Shown here piece by piece: positions 7,806 through 16,794 of a stretch of DNA of 64,000 bases. Source of the stretch: Saccharospirillum sp. (GTDB lineage Bacteria > Pseudomonadota > Gammaproteobacteria > Pseudomonadales > Natronospirillaceae); assembly GCA_018402545.1 (NCBI GenBank), contig JAGYIL010000002.1, positions 186,001 through 250,000 of the forward strand, written 5' to 3'. The translations under genes and the position numbers were made by a program. Under the pieces are notes generated by a model. It was not told where the DNA came from. It saw only the letters and a program-made list of their open reading frames with translations, and did not search any database. Within the stretch, counting starts at the first letter, position 1; every line of letters begins with the position of its first letter.

Positions 7806-9266
7806 ATGACCGCACACACAACCCAGACACAGAGCGACGACATCCCCACTTACAACCGCACGCTGATTGTCATTATTCTGATCGCCGGCGCCTTTGTCTC
7901 AGTGCTGAACCAGACGCTGATGCTGGTGGCCATTCCACCGATCATGCAAGACTTCAATGCCAACGCCAGCCTGGCGCAATGGGTTACCACGGCGTTCATG
8001 CTCGCCAGTGGCCTGCTGATTCCGATCACCGCCGCGCTGATGGACAAATATTCGAGCCGCACTCTGTTTATCGTCGCCCTGGTGCTGTTCACCCTGGGTA
8101 CTCTGCTCGGCGCCATTGCCCAGACCTTCACCATGCTGCTGATTGCGCGCATCATTCAGGGCGCGGCGGCGGGCATCATCATGCCGATGATTCAGACGCT
8201 GATGATGATCATGTTCCCGATTGAAAAGCGCGGCGCGGCGATGGGCCTGGTGGGTCTGGTAATCGCCTTTGCCCCGGCCATCGGGCCGGCTTTATCGGGC
8301 TGGGTGGTGGATCATTTCTCCTGGCGTTATCTGTTTGTATTGCTGCTGCCCATTGCCTTGCTGGTGATTCTGGCGGCGCTGTTGTTTATGAAAAACGTGA
8401 CCCGCCAGCGCGCCAGTCGCATCGATTCGCTCTCGGTCGTGCTGTCGAGTTTCGGTTGGGGTGGTTTGCTGTTCGGGTTCAGCATGGCCGGGTCGGCCGG
8501 TTGGGGCAGCGCCATTGTGTTGCTCAGCTTGCTGGTGGGCGCGGTATCGCTGGTGGCGTTTATTCACCGGCAGCAGGGTCTTGAGCAACCCCTGCTCGAC
8601 TTCAAGGTGTTTCAATCCCATACCTTTACTGTCACCACCTTTTTATCGGTGCTGGTGTTTACCCTGCTGATCGGCACCCAGACGATGATTCCACTGTACG
8701 TGCAAAGCGTGCGCGACATGAGCGCGCTGGATGCCGGTCTGATTCTGCTACCGGGCGCGGTGATGATGGGTATTGTCTCACCGCTGGCGGGCCGCCTGTT
8801 CGACCGGTTCGGCATTCAGGTACTGGCCATTGCCGGTTTTTTACTGCTCTCGATCGGCATGTTCATCCTCGCCACCATGCCCGACGCCGTGCACCCGGCC
8901 TGGATTGTCGCTGCCTCGGTCGCGCAAATGCTGGGCGCTACCTTGCTGATGATGCCGCTGATTACCGCCGGCATTAATTCACTGCCGGTGCCGCTGATTG
9001 CGCACGCCGCAGCCATGAACAACACCCTGCGCATGGTTGGTGCCTCCATAGGCACGGCGCTGTTGATAACCGTGCTTAGCGGGCGCGCCGCCCTCTTCGA
9101 TAACCCGGACTCAGCCGCCGCCATTGCAGCCGGCATTCACCTGGCGTTCTGGTTTGCCTTTGGTCTTGGCTTACTGGGCCTGGCTACTACCTTCTGGTTG
9201 CGTCACCACGTGCTTCGTGAACGCCGCCGGTCGCAACGTGCAATCAATGATGCCACCGGTGCGTAA
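7806..9266 (+). CDS. MFS drug exporter, DHA2 (EmrB/QacA-like) family
   Basis: This 486-residue protein has about 14 hydrophobic helices, as in drug:H+ antiporters of the 14-TM family. Seen are the loop 2-3 motif (MDKYSSRTLF), the helix 5 motif C-like segment FAPAIGPALSGWVVDHFSWRYLF, and ARIIQGAAAGIIMPM. No EmrA-type partner is adjacent, so it probably acts alone in the inner membrane. Pairing with the marR gene immediately upstream suggests substrate-induced efflux. The exported compound cannot be inferred. Confidence 0.9.
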   Translation: MTAHTTQTQSDDIPTYNRTLIVIILIAGAFVSVLNQTLMLVAIPPIMQDFNANASLAQWVTTAFMLASGLLIPITAALMDKYSSRTLFIVALVLFTLGTLLGAIAQTFTMLLIARIIQGAAAGIIMPMIQTLMMIMFPIEKRGAAMGLVGLVIAFAPAIGPALSGWVVDHFSWRYLFVLLLPIALLVILAALLFMKNVTRQRASRIDSLSVVLSSFGWGGLLFGFSMAGSAGWGSAIVLLSLLVGAVSLVAFIHRQQGLEQPLLDFKVFQSHTFTVTTFLSVLVFTLLIGTQTMIPLYVQSVRDMSALDAGLILLPGAVMMGIVSPLAGRLFDRFGIQVLAIAGFLLLSIGMFILATMPDAVHPAWIVAASVAQMLGATLLMMPLITAGINSLPVPLIAHAAAMNNTLRMVGASIGTALLITVLSGRAALFDNPDSAAAIAAGIHLAFWFAFGLGLLGLATTFWLRHHVLRERRRSQRAINDATGA

Positions 9267-9415
9267 CCTTACTTTATGACTAATTGGGCTCGCCCCTGAG
9301 CCTGCGACTTTATGCAAACCTTATGCTTTTCTTACGCGGCGCCAGTGGGCATTACAGCTTTGTTATAGCGTGATCCTTACCATTAGCGATGTATTAATCG
9401 TTGTGGAAAAACACC

Positions 9416-10867
9416 GTGACTGCCGTAAAACCCGCCCTGAAAATTGCCACCTTTATCATGCTGATCTGGGGCTGCCTGATGGGGCTGACGGTGCTGCTGG
9501 CCGACTGGTCCACCGCCCGGGAAGTGCGCGCCATGGTGCTCAGTGCGCTGGTCTGTCTGGCTGTTGCGGTGGCTTGCATGCTGCTTTCGCGCGGGCCTTC
9601 GATTCGCATGAAAGCAAAACCGATGTTTCTGGTGACGGCGGTTAACTGGGGCCTGCTGTGCCTGACCGGTGCTTTGCCGCTGTACCTCGGCTGGCCTGAG
9701 TTGAGTTTCATTGATGCCTTGTTCGAGAGCGTCTCCGGGGTAACCACGACCGGTTCAACCATTCTGGTCGGGCTCGACAATGGCCCGCGCACCCTGATTT
9801 TATGGCGCTCGCTGATGCAGTGGGTCGGTGGCATCGGCATCATTCTGATGGCGGTGGCGGTGTTGCCGTTCTTGAAAGTCGGTGGCATGCGGCTGTTTAA
9901 AACCGAGAGTTCGGAGTGGTCCAACATTCAGAATACCCGGGTGCGCACCGTGGCCACGCAAATTGGTGTGGTCTACATACTGCTCACCGCCCTGGCTGTC
10001 GCAGTCTACTGGGCGCTGGGTATGACCGGCTTCAACGCCCTGAACCATGCGCTGACCAGCCTGGCAACCGGTGGCTATTCAACCTCGGATTCGTCGTTCG
10101 GGCAGTTTGATAGCAGTGCCCTGATTTGGGCGGGCAGCGCTTTTATGTTGCTGGGCGGCTTGCCCTTTCTGCTCTATGTGCAATCGCTGCATGACCGCGC
10201 CTGGCACATAGCGCGCGATGCCCAGGTGCAGCTGCTGTTCAAACTGGTGGCCGCAGCCGCCCTGGCGATGACGGTGCATCGCTTGCTGAGCGGGTCGAGC
10301 GAGTCGTTTTTTCACGCCCTGACGCACGCGGTTTTCAACATTACCTCCGTCGTCACCACTACGGGTTACGCCACCGAAGACTACACCCTCTGGGGCAGTT
10401 TCTCGCTGATGCTGTTTGTGTTTCTGATGTTCAGTGGCGCCTGTTCGGGCTCTACCTCCGGTGGCACCAAGCTGTTCCGGTTTCAGTTGCTCGGCTTGCT
10501 GTTACGCGAGCATTTGTTCAAATCGCTGCATCCCTCCGGTCATTTTCAGCGCACCTATAACCATCGCCCGGTCGGTGAAGGTGTGCTGGTCGCTTCACTG
10601 GCCTATCTGTTTGTGATGCTGGTCAGCCTGTTGCTGTTCTCCATCGCGCTGACGCTGACCGGGCTGGATGTGGTGACCGCCGGGTCGGCCGCGCTTACGG
10701 CACTTATGAACGTCGGCCCGGGTTTTGGCGAGGTAATTGGACCAGCCGGCAACTTTTCCACCCTGCCCGATACCGCCAAAGCCATTCTCTGCCTTGCCAT
10801 GCTGCTGGGCAGGCTTGAGTATATGGCCCTGCTGATTCTATTCACACCGGCCTTCTGGCGCTGGTAA
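9416..10867 (+). CDS. trkH: Trk/Ktr-type potassium uptake membrane subunit
   Basis: The protein has the repeated helix-pore-helix design of the TrkH/KtrB family. Selectivity-filter-like segments are visible as SVSGVTTTGST, TSLATGGYST, NITSVVTTTGYAT and LMNVGPGFGE. It carries K+ across the inner membrane, normally gated by a TrkA/KtrA-type ring that is not encoded nearby. There is no ATG start in a suitable place; GTG at 9416 (with GGAAAA upstream) or TTG at 9401 are the choices, and I prefer GTG. The stop at 10865-10867 lies 20 bp before the kinase gene, so trkH and the following two-component genes form an operon. Confidence 0.9.
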   Translation: MTAVKPALKIATFIMLIWGCLMGLTVLLADWSTAREVRAMVLSALVCLAVAVACMLLSRGPSIRMKAKPMFLVTAVNWGLLCLTGALPLYLGWPELSFIDALFESVSGVTTTGSTILVGLDNGPRTLILWRSLMQWVGGIGIILMAVAVLPFLKVGGMRLFKTESSEWSNIQNTRVRTVATQIGVVYILLTALAVAVYWALGMTGFNALNHALTSLATGGYSTSDSSFGQFDSSALIWAGSAFMLLGGLPFLLYVQSLHDRAWHIARDAQVQLLFKLVAAAALAMTVHRLLSGSSESFFHALTHAVFNITSVVTTTGYATEDYTLWGSFSLMLFVFLMFSGACSGSTSGGTKLFRFQLLGLLLREHLFKSLHPSGHFQRTYNHRPVGEGVLVASLAYLFVMLVSLLLFSIALTLTGLDVVTAGSAALTALMNVGPGFGEVIGPAGNFSTLPDTAKAILCLAMLLGRLEYMALLILFTPAFWRW

Positions 10868-10887
10868 TGGGAAACCGGAGGGGTTCG

Positions 10888-12258
10888 ATGAAACAGGCCT
10901 GGCTGTGGCCGCTGTGCAATGGGGTGATCCCGCTGGCGATTACCGGTTTGGGGTTGCTGCCGCTGCCCTGGCTGGCGCACACCACCCTGCTGTTGCTGTA
11001 TTTGATGGCGGTAGTGCTCAGTGCCCTGCTGACCGACTGGCGCGGCGTGCTGACCAGCGCCGGTCTGGGCCTGCTGTTGTTCAACTACGCCTTTACCCAG
11101 CCGGTGTTCAGCCTGGAAATGCACGAGCCGGAAGAAATAGTCGCCGCTGCCCTGTACGTGGTTTTCGCACTGATGACCGGCGGCCTGGCTTACCGGTTGC
11201 GCCATCAGGTCGACCAGTTGTCGTTTCAGCAGCGCTTCGTCAGCGCTCAACTGGCGCTGACCAAACACCTTCAGGACGACCCGGCCAGGGCTGATGCCGA
11301 CCACCTGGCGACCTTTTCACAGCAAGTGTTCGGCGATGCCCGGGCACTGACCCTGAATGAAGGCCAGACCGACCCGTTAACCGGCGCGCGCGGTTTGAAC
11401 AGCGACCCGGAGCTGACCCACAACCTGCCCGAGGGCTGGCAATCGATGGTGCGGGCGCTGGGCGAACAGTGGCTGGCGTATCAGGAGCGCCGCGAAGCCC
11501 GGCAGGAGCGCAAGGCGGCTGAACGCCGGGCCGATGAAGAGTCGTTGCGTAATGCGTTGCTGTCTTCCGTCTCGCACGATCTGAAAACGCCGCTGGTGAC
11601 GATGATGGGCGCGGCCACCTCGCTGCGTGATCTGCAAGCCGACCTGAACGAAGACGACCGCCGGGAGCTGCTGAACTCCATCATTCTCGAAAGCGAACGC
11701 CTGGAACAGTACATTCAGAACCTGCTCGACATGACCCGCCTGGGCCAGGGCGAGCTGACACTGAACCGTCAGTGGATCTCGATCGATGAGCTCTACCATG
11801 TGGTTTACCGCCGCCTGGCCGCCGCCCGGCCCTCGCCCGGCGTCAGCTTTCACCCGAGCGGTGAATTGCCTTCTGTCTGGGTGCATGCAGCTCTGGTCGA
11901 ACAGGCACTGTTCAATGCGCTCGACAACGCCCTGAAAGCCGTGGGTTCTGACGGGCGCGTTGAAGTTCACGCCGGCGCCGATGCCAGCACCGTCTGGATG
12001 GATGTGCTCGACCAGGGCCCCGGCCTGCCGCGCGAGCAATGGGAAGCGGTGTTCGGCCAGTTCTATTCGTTCAGCCGGGGCGACCGCTATTCAACCGGCT
12101 CGGGCCTTGGGCTGACCATTTGCCGGGGCATGATGCGGGTACACGGTGGTGAAGCGGCCTTTGTAGAGCCCCCAGACGGTTTTACTTTGTGCCTGCGACT
12201 GACGCTGCCCGTAGCCCCGCCCGGCGCAGATGCCGCCACCCGACCCGACCAGGAATAA
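10888..12258 (+). CDS. KdpD-like sensor histidine kinase lacking the KdpD/Usp N-terminal domains
   Basis: Four closely packed hydrophobic helices (about residues 5-105, DUF4118/KdpD type) are followed by HisKA with the phospho-acceptor His near residue 230 (SVSHDLKTPLVTMMGAATSL) and a HATPase domain (N box ALFNALDNALKAV, G boxes DQGPGLP and GSGLGLTICRGMM). These match the C-terminal half of KdpD; the long cytoplasmic N-terminal KdpD and Usp domains are absent. I start at the ATG at 10888, which has GGAGGGG five bases upstream, rather than the ATG at 10867 that overlaps the trkH stop. Sitting between trkH and a KdpE-like regulator, it probably senses potassium or turgor and tunes trkH. Confidence 0.85.
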   Translation: MKQAWLWPLCNGVIPLAITGLGLLPLPWLAHTTLLLLYLMAVVLSALLTDWRGVLTSAGLGLLLFNYAFTQPVFSLEMHEPEEIVAAALYVVFALMTGGLAYRLRHQVDQLSFQQRFVSAQLALTKHLQDDPARADADHLATFSQQVFGDARALTLNEGQTDPLTGARGLNSDPELTHNLPEGWQSMVRALGEQWLAYQERREARQERKAAERRADEESLRNALLSSVSHDLKTPLVTMMGAATSLRDLQADLNEDDRRELLNSIILESERLEQYIQNLLDMTRLGQGELTLNRQWISIDELYHVVYRRLAAARPSPGVSFHPSGELPSVWVHAALVEQALFNALDNALKAVGSDGRVEVHAGADASTVWMDVLDQGPGLPREQWEAVFGQFYSFSRGDRYSTGSGLGLTICRGMMRVHGGEAAFVEPPDGFTLCLRLTLPVAPPGADAATRPDQE

Positions 12259-12265
12259 CCCAGCG

Positions 12266-12955
12266 ATGAACCGAATTCTGATTATTGACGATGAAGCCCA
12301 GATTCGCCGCTTCTTGCGCATCAGCCTGGCGTCTCAGGGGTACGACGTGATTGAAGCGGAGACCGGCAGCCAGGGTATTGCTCAGGCCGTGCTGGCCCAG
12401 CCCGACCTGGTGATTCTGGACCTCGGCCTGCCTGATCTGGATGGCAAAGAGGTGCTGCGCCAGCTCATGGCGCAAAGCCAGCAACCGGTGCTGGTCTTGT
12501 CGGTTCGCTCTTCGGAGATGGAGAAAGTTGCGGCACTCGATATGGGCGCTGAAGACTACGTGGTAAAACCCTTCAGCGTGAATGAACTGCTGGCCCGGGT
12601 GCGGCGTATTCTCGCTTCGCGCACCGGCACCCGGGAAGACCCGGCCGACGCCGTCTATTCCGATGCCCGGCTGACCATTAACCCAGACCGCCATGAACTG
12701 ACGCTCGATGGCCAGACCATCAGCCTCACCCGCAAGGAATGGGCGGTAATGCAGCACCTGGTGCAGGCTCCCGGCCGGTTGGTCACCCAGACCAGCCTGC
12801 TGGAAAAGATCTGGGGTCGCAGCCACAAAGATGACTCCCAGTACCTGCGCAACGTGATTCGCCAGTTGCGCATCAAGCTCGGCGACAATGCAGCCAACCC
12901 GGAATATCTGGAAACCGAACCCGGCATCGGCTACCGCTTTCTGGACAGACGATAA
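12266..12955 (+). CDS. KdpE-like OmpR-family response regulator
   Basis: A receiver domain (acidic pair IIDDE, phospho-acceptor Asp near residue 52 in VILDLGLPDLDG, Lys in VVKPFSVNELLARVR) is joined to a winged-helix DNA-binding domain (LTRKEWAVMQHLVQAPGRLVTQTSLLEKIWG ... YLRNVIRQLRIKLG ... EPGIGYRF). The sequence is close to KdpE. The open frame starts at 12230 but the ATG at 12266 gives the normal N-terminus MNRILIIDDE and has AGGA upstream. It starts 7 bp after the kinase gene. No kdpFABC genes are in the window, so its most obvious local target is trkH itself. Confidence 0.9.
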   Translation: MNRILIIDDEAQIRRFLRISLASQGYDVIEAETGSQGIAQAVLAQPDLVILDLGLPDLDGKEVLRQLMAQSQQPVLVLSVRSSEMEKVAALDMGAEDYVVKPFSVNELLARVRRILASRTGTREDPADAVYSDARLTINPDRHELTLDGQTISLTRKEWAVMQHLVQAPGRLVTQTSLLEKIWGRSHKDDSQYLRNVIRQLRIKLGDNAANPEYLETEPGIGYRFLDRR

Positions 12956-13180
12956 ACCGAACAGCGCCGTTACCCTGGCTACGCGGGCTCCTCGCCGACA
13001 GTACCGGTCTTAATGTTCGGGTATCCAGACCCAAATTTACCCGACTTCCGTATTACCCCTGCTAAAGGAACGGCCCGGCCAGCCGACACGCTAAGACATT
13101 GCCGGGTTCATTCCAGGCTGTTTTCCCCGTGCGAGGTTGTTCCATCTACACGGCCGGTGCCCTCAGAGGATGTATTCACC

Positions 13181-14905
13181 ATGGCTCGATTCTTGTCTCG
13201 CTGGTTCTCCAGCGCCCGCTCCACCCTGGCACTCGAACAGGCCCCGCAGGCCATTCTGACGCTGGATGCGCAACACTCCGTCGTTTTCTTCAATGCGGCA
13301 GCAGAACGACTCTGGGGTCTGGGGCGCGATGCCGTGATCGGCAAACCCGCTTCCCAGTTGCTGGCGAAAGATGCGTTAAAGCGCCTGGGCGCCTCAACTG
13401 ACACCTCGCTTGAATCACAGATTAAGGCGGCAGACGGCCATGCCATCTGGGTGCAGCTGGAGGCAGCCGTTATCGTGTCGGGCAGGTCGGTACAGCACAC
13501 GCTGTTCGTGCGGGACATCAGCCGCGAGCGCTACGCCCGGGAAATGATGAACCAGACTCTGGAGCAGGCGATGGACGCCGTGGTGTCGATCGATGAGCAC
13601 AACAACGTCACCTTTTTCAACAAGGCTGCCGAAGCGGTGTGGGGCTACCACCGCTCGGAAGTGCTGGGCAACAACGTAAAAATGCTGGTACCAAAAAGCC
13701 TGCAATCGCAGCACGATGGCTTTATTAACCGCAACCGAAGCACCGGTGAAAATCGCATTGTCGGCAGCTACCGTGAACTCACGGTAGTGCGCAAAGATGG
13801 CACCGAATTGTGGGGCCAGGCCGCCATCAGCAAGATCGAATTCGACGGTCGCATTACCTACACGGCCTTTATAAAAGACGTGACCGAGGAAGTTGAAAAA
13901 CGGGAAAAAATGGAAATGCTGTCGCTGGTCGCCGACCAGGCTAACAGCGGTATCATTATTACCGACAGCAAGGGCAGTATCGAATACATCAACGCCGGTT
14001 TTGAAAAACTGACCGGCTACAGCCTGGCCGAATCACGTGGCAAAAAACCGGGGCCCATGCTCCAGGGTGAAGGCACCGACCCGGAAACCGTTAAGAAGAT
14101 TCGCGAACATCTCGACCGGCTAGAACCCTTCTACGTTGAGATTCTGAACTACCACAAGAACGGTACGCCTTACTGGGTGTCGCTTTCCATTGCGCCCGTG
14201 TTCGACGCACGCGGTCGGATTGAGCGGTTTATTTCGGTCGAGGCCGATATTACCCAGAGCAAGCAGGAGACGGTCGATTTTACCCGTCGTCTGGAAGCCA
14301 TTGAACGGTCGATGGTGACCATGGAATTCAACCCGGATGGCAGCTTTATCTCTGCCAACAAACTGATTCATGCCAAATACGGCAACAAGGAGAAAGTGTC
14401 TCAGGTTGCCAAAGCACTTTGGGCGAAGCTAACAGCGGAGAACATTAAGACGCTGCGCACGAAAGGTGAATTCAGCGGTAAGGATTCCGTCGATCTGACT
14501 GGCCTGCCGCCGCTGGCGCTGGACTATCAGGTTGTAGCACTGAAAACGTTCTCGGGTGAGGTGCGCCGCTATGTTTTGTTCGGCATCGACATCACTGATC
14601 GCTATCAGGCACTGAGCGAGACCCAGGAAGCTATGGAATCAGTACTGCAAGTCAGTAATAAAATCAGCGGCATCGTCTCGACCATTAATGCCATTGCCGA
14701 CCAGACCAATCTGCTTGCGCTGAACGCGGCGATTGAAGCGGCTCGTGCGGGTGAGGCCGGACGAGGCTTTGCGGTTGTAGCCGATGAAGTGCGTACCCTG
14801 GCCAGCAAGTCGAGTGCTTCGGCCGGTGAGATTGATACGCTGGTGGATGAGACCAATCAGCGCGTTGAAGCACTGGCGGCTTCTTTGAACAAGATTGATG
14901 GTTGA
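13181..14905 (+). CDS. Soluble multi-PAS methyl-accepting chemotaxis-type protein
   Basis: The protein (574 residues from this start) has three clear PAS domains, at about residues 20-125, 130-235 and 245-360, each ending in a PAC-like segment ([29 protein letters not shown]). A weaker fourth follows at about 365-480, then a short MCP signalling hairpin ([20 protein letters not shown] ... [15 protein letters not shown]). There is no transmembrane segment or HAMP domain, and the coiled-coil is short, as in BdlA and Aer2-type soluble receptors. ATG at 13181 has AGAGGA upstream and follows a 225-bp gap; the earlier in-frame start at 13013 gives a low-complexity, unlikely N-terminus. Redox or small-ligand sensing is an inference. 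Confidence 0.85.
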   Translation: MARFLSRWFSSARSTLALEQAPQAILTLDAQHSVVFFNAAAERLWGLGRDAVIGKPASQLLAKDALKRLGASTDTSLESQIKAADGHAIWVQLEAAVIVSGRSVQHTLFVRDISRERYAREMMNQTLEQAMDAVVSIDEHNNVTFFNKAAEAVWGYHRSEVLGNNVKMLVPKSLQSQHDGFINRNRSTGENRIVGSYRELTVVRKDGTELWGQAAISKIEFDGRITYTAFIKDVTEEVEKREKMEMLSLVADQANSGIIITDSKGSIEYINAGFEKLTGYSLAESRGKKPGPMLQGEGTDPETVKKIREHLDRLEPFYVEILNYHKNGTPYWVSLSIAPVFDARGRIERFISVEADITQSKQETVDFTRRLEAIERSMVTMEFNPDGSFISANKLIHAKYGNKEKVSQVAKALWAKLTAENIKTLRTKGEFSGKDSVDLTGLPPLALDYQVVALKTFSGEVRRYVLFGIDITDRYQALSETQEAMESVLQVSNKISGIVSTINAIADQTNLLALNAAIEAARAGEAGRGFAVVADEVRTLASKSSASAGEIDTLVDETNQRVEALAASLNKIDG

Positions 14906-14922
14906 CCGCGTTCCTTGCATCC

Positions 14923-14960
14923 GTGTCAGGTACCGGGTAGGCCTATCCGGCACCTGACAC
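14923..14960 (+). terminator. Long imperfect hairpin after the chemoreceptor gene
   Basis: The arms GTGTCAGGT and ACCTGACAC are perfect complements and enclose further CCGG/CCGG and TAGGCCTA pairing. No T tract follows, so it may protect the mRNA end or assist the stronger terminator at 15015. Confidence 0.45.
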
Positions 14961-15014
14961 TCAACTGGTCGCCAAGATTCACTGATACAAATTTTCTATT
15001 ATGCTACAAAAAGA

Positions 15015-15044
15015 AAAACCGCGATCAACGTCGCGGTTTTTTGT
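15015..15044. terminator. Bidirectional rho-independent terminator
   Basis: AAAACCGCGA (15015-15024) and TCGCGGTTTT (15031-15040) are perfect arms with T runs on both strands. It lies between the convergent chemoreceptor and ice-binding genes and can serve both. Confidence 0.85.
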
Positions 15045-15096
15045 GTTCGGTCGCAGAAAATAACCAGTGGCCGTGACGTCCCTGTCTGTTTAGTGC

Positions 15097-16548
15097 TTAC
15101 TGCGCAGGTTCGTTGACGTCGTTGGCGATCAGCGTCACGGCAGTTTGCGCCAGAGCGCGACCGTTAAATACCGCACCCGACTTCAAGATTATACCGGTCT
15201 GGCCAAGCACAACGCCGTTAAACGTCGCACCGGCTTGCAAGGTCACTTCACCCGCTACCTGCCAGAATACGTTCTCGGGCACTGCGCCACCGGTTAATAC
15301 GATGGCTTTGCCATCTTCCAGTTTCAGGTCCTGAGCTATCTGAAAGATCCAGACATCAGTTGCTGTGCCTGCCAGCGTAACATCAGAAGTTACCAGAACA
15401 CCTGTTTCCCATTTGTACAAGCCCGGGTCTAGCGTCAGGCCACCAATTTCGCCGGCACCCAGCTCGGTAAAGTCCGGGTCAACACGGCCAGCCGCATTGG
15501 TGTAGGCGGTTTCCATATTGCTGACTGCCGTGGTCAGATCCTCTGGTGTTGGCGAAGTCATATTTGAAGCAAAGAGCTCGCCGGTTACCAATGGTGAGGT
15601 GGAGAAAATACCACTCGAATCGAGTGTGTCACCAAAGCCGGTTAACGTTGCACGCGGTGACGGGCTGACGGCGATATCACCGGTGATGTGCGTTGTACCG
15701 GTTGTGGAAATGCCGGTCTTGGCCAGTATCACATAATTACCGGCCGTGCCCAGATCTACCATCGCAGGGCTCGAAGACACTTCAGTACCGGTTGTGAATG
15801 TGGTTTCAGAAAGCGCCAGGCTGTTGCCGGCCAGGTCCAGAATAGCGGTACTCAGCGTCAGCGTATGAAGCAGGCTCGCGTCCAGATTTTCATCAGGGGT
15901 GAACACCACGGTCATCGGGTTTACATACAGCAACTCACCGGATACAACATCAATGCCAGCATTTTTTGACAGCTCAAAGCTGGTTGAGGTTAACGACTCC
16001 GGGTCTATCGCTTCGCTAAAGATCACGCTCACTTTTGTGTTGCGCAGCACATTGGGCGCGAGATCAGCGGGACTGATAATTGATGGCGTCGGAACAGCGT
16101 TATCAACGGATGAGCCCGTTGTAAAACTCCAGACGTAATCGCTCAGCAAGACCTTATCCGTTTCATCTTCTACCGCTGTGGTAATGGTAGCGGTGTAGAC
16201 TGTGCTCGCGGTCAGATTGCCACTCGGGGTAAAGGTCGCTGCTTGGGTATCGGCATCGTACGCTACCGCACCGACAACGTTGGATTCACCGGCGCCCTGC
16301 ACTGTAAAACTGCTTTGTGTCAGCGTTTCGGATTTCATCGACCGGTTGAACACCGCGACAACTTTTGTATTGGTACCCGCTGTGGTCGATCCGGCGACTG
16401 GCGCGCTGGAGGTTACGGCCAGAGAGGCGATTACGGTTGTATTGGTATCAAGGTCGCCATTGCTGCCATCACAGGCAGCCAGGGTTACGATGAACAGTGA
16501 TGCGAATAGGGTAAAAAAGGTGGTCGAGTATCGTTGTAGAATACCCAT
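15097..16548 (-). CDS. Ice-binding-like (DUF3494) lipoprotein with two Ig-like domains
   Basis: A lipoprotein signal (FIVTLAAC, lipobox Cys at about residue 26) leads into two bacterial Ig-like (Big_5) repeats, about residues 45-145 and 150-255; each ends in a similar strand (YVWSFTTG, ETTFTTG). The C-terminal 215 residues fit the DUF3494 ice-binding family: VDLGTAGNYVILAKTGIST, HITGDIAVSP, a helix with AYTNAAGR, then LDPGLYKWETGVLVTSDVTLAG, VWIFQIAQDL, VFWQVAGEVTLQAGATFNG and FNGRALAQTAVTL. Known members bind ice crystals in psychrophiles, though many homologues in other habitats are untested. Surface anchoring through lipid plus Ig spacers recalls cell-surface ice adhesins. It is a single-gene unit. 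Confidence 0.85.
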   Translation of the reverse strand: MGILQRYSTTFFTLFASLFIVTLAACDGSNGDLDTNTTVIASLAVTSSAPVAGSTTAGTNTKVVAVFNRSMKSETLTQSSFTVQGAGESNVVGAVAYDADTQAATFTPSGNLTASTVYTATITTAVEDETDKVLLSDYVWSFTTGSSVDNAVPTPSIISPADLAPNVLRNTKVSVIFSEAIDPESLTSTSFELSKNAGIDVVSGELLYVNPMTVVFTPDENLDASLLHTLTLSTAILDLAGNSLALSETTFTTGTEVSSSPAMVDLGTAGNYVILAKTGISTTGTTHITGDIAVSPSPRATLTGFGDTLDSSGIFSTSPLVTGELFASNMTSPTPEDLTTAVSNMETAYTNAAGRVDPDFTELGAGEIGGLTLDPGLYKWETGVLVTSDVTLAGTATDVWIFQIAQDLKLEDGKAIVLTGGAVPENVFWQVAGEVTLQAGATFNGVVLGQTGIILKSGAVFNGRALAQTAVTLIANDVNEPAQ

Positions 16549-16794
16549 AATATAGCCTGCTTGTTTGAACCAGTAACACGGAAGGTGTTCAACCGGTTGA
16601 GGAGGGTGAGCAACACGTACTCATTCTCGGAAGCCTAGTGCACTGGCTTTGGCCAGTTAGAAAACACAGAGGTTTATCTGAATGCGCGAGTCTGCGCGTT
16701 TGGAGAGACCGCTCTAATACGGCTAGGTACTCTTATACTCTCTATTTTTCCAAAAGAACGTTTTATTTGAGATGCTGACTTTTCGCGAGCGCAG

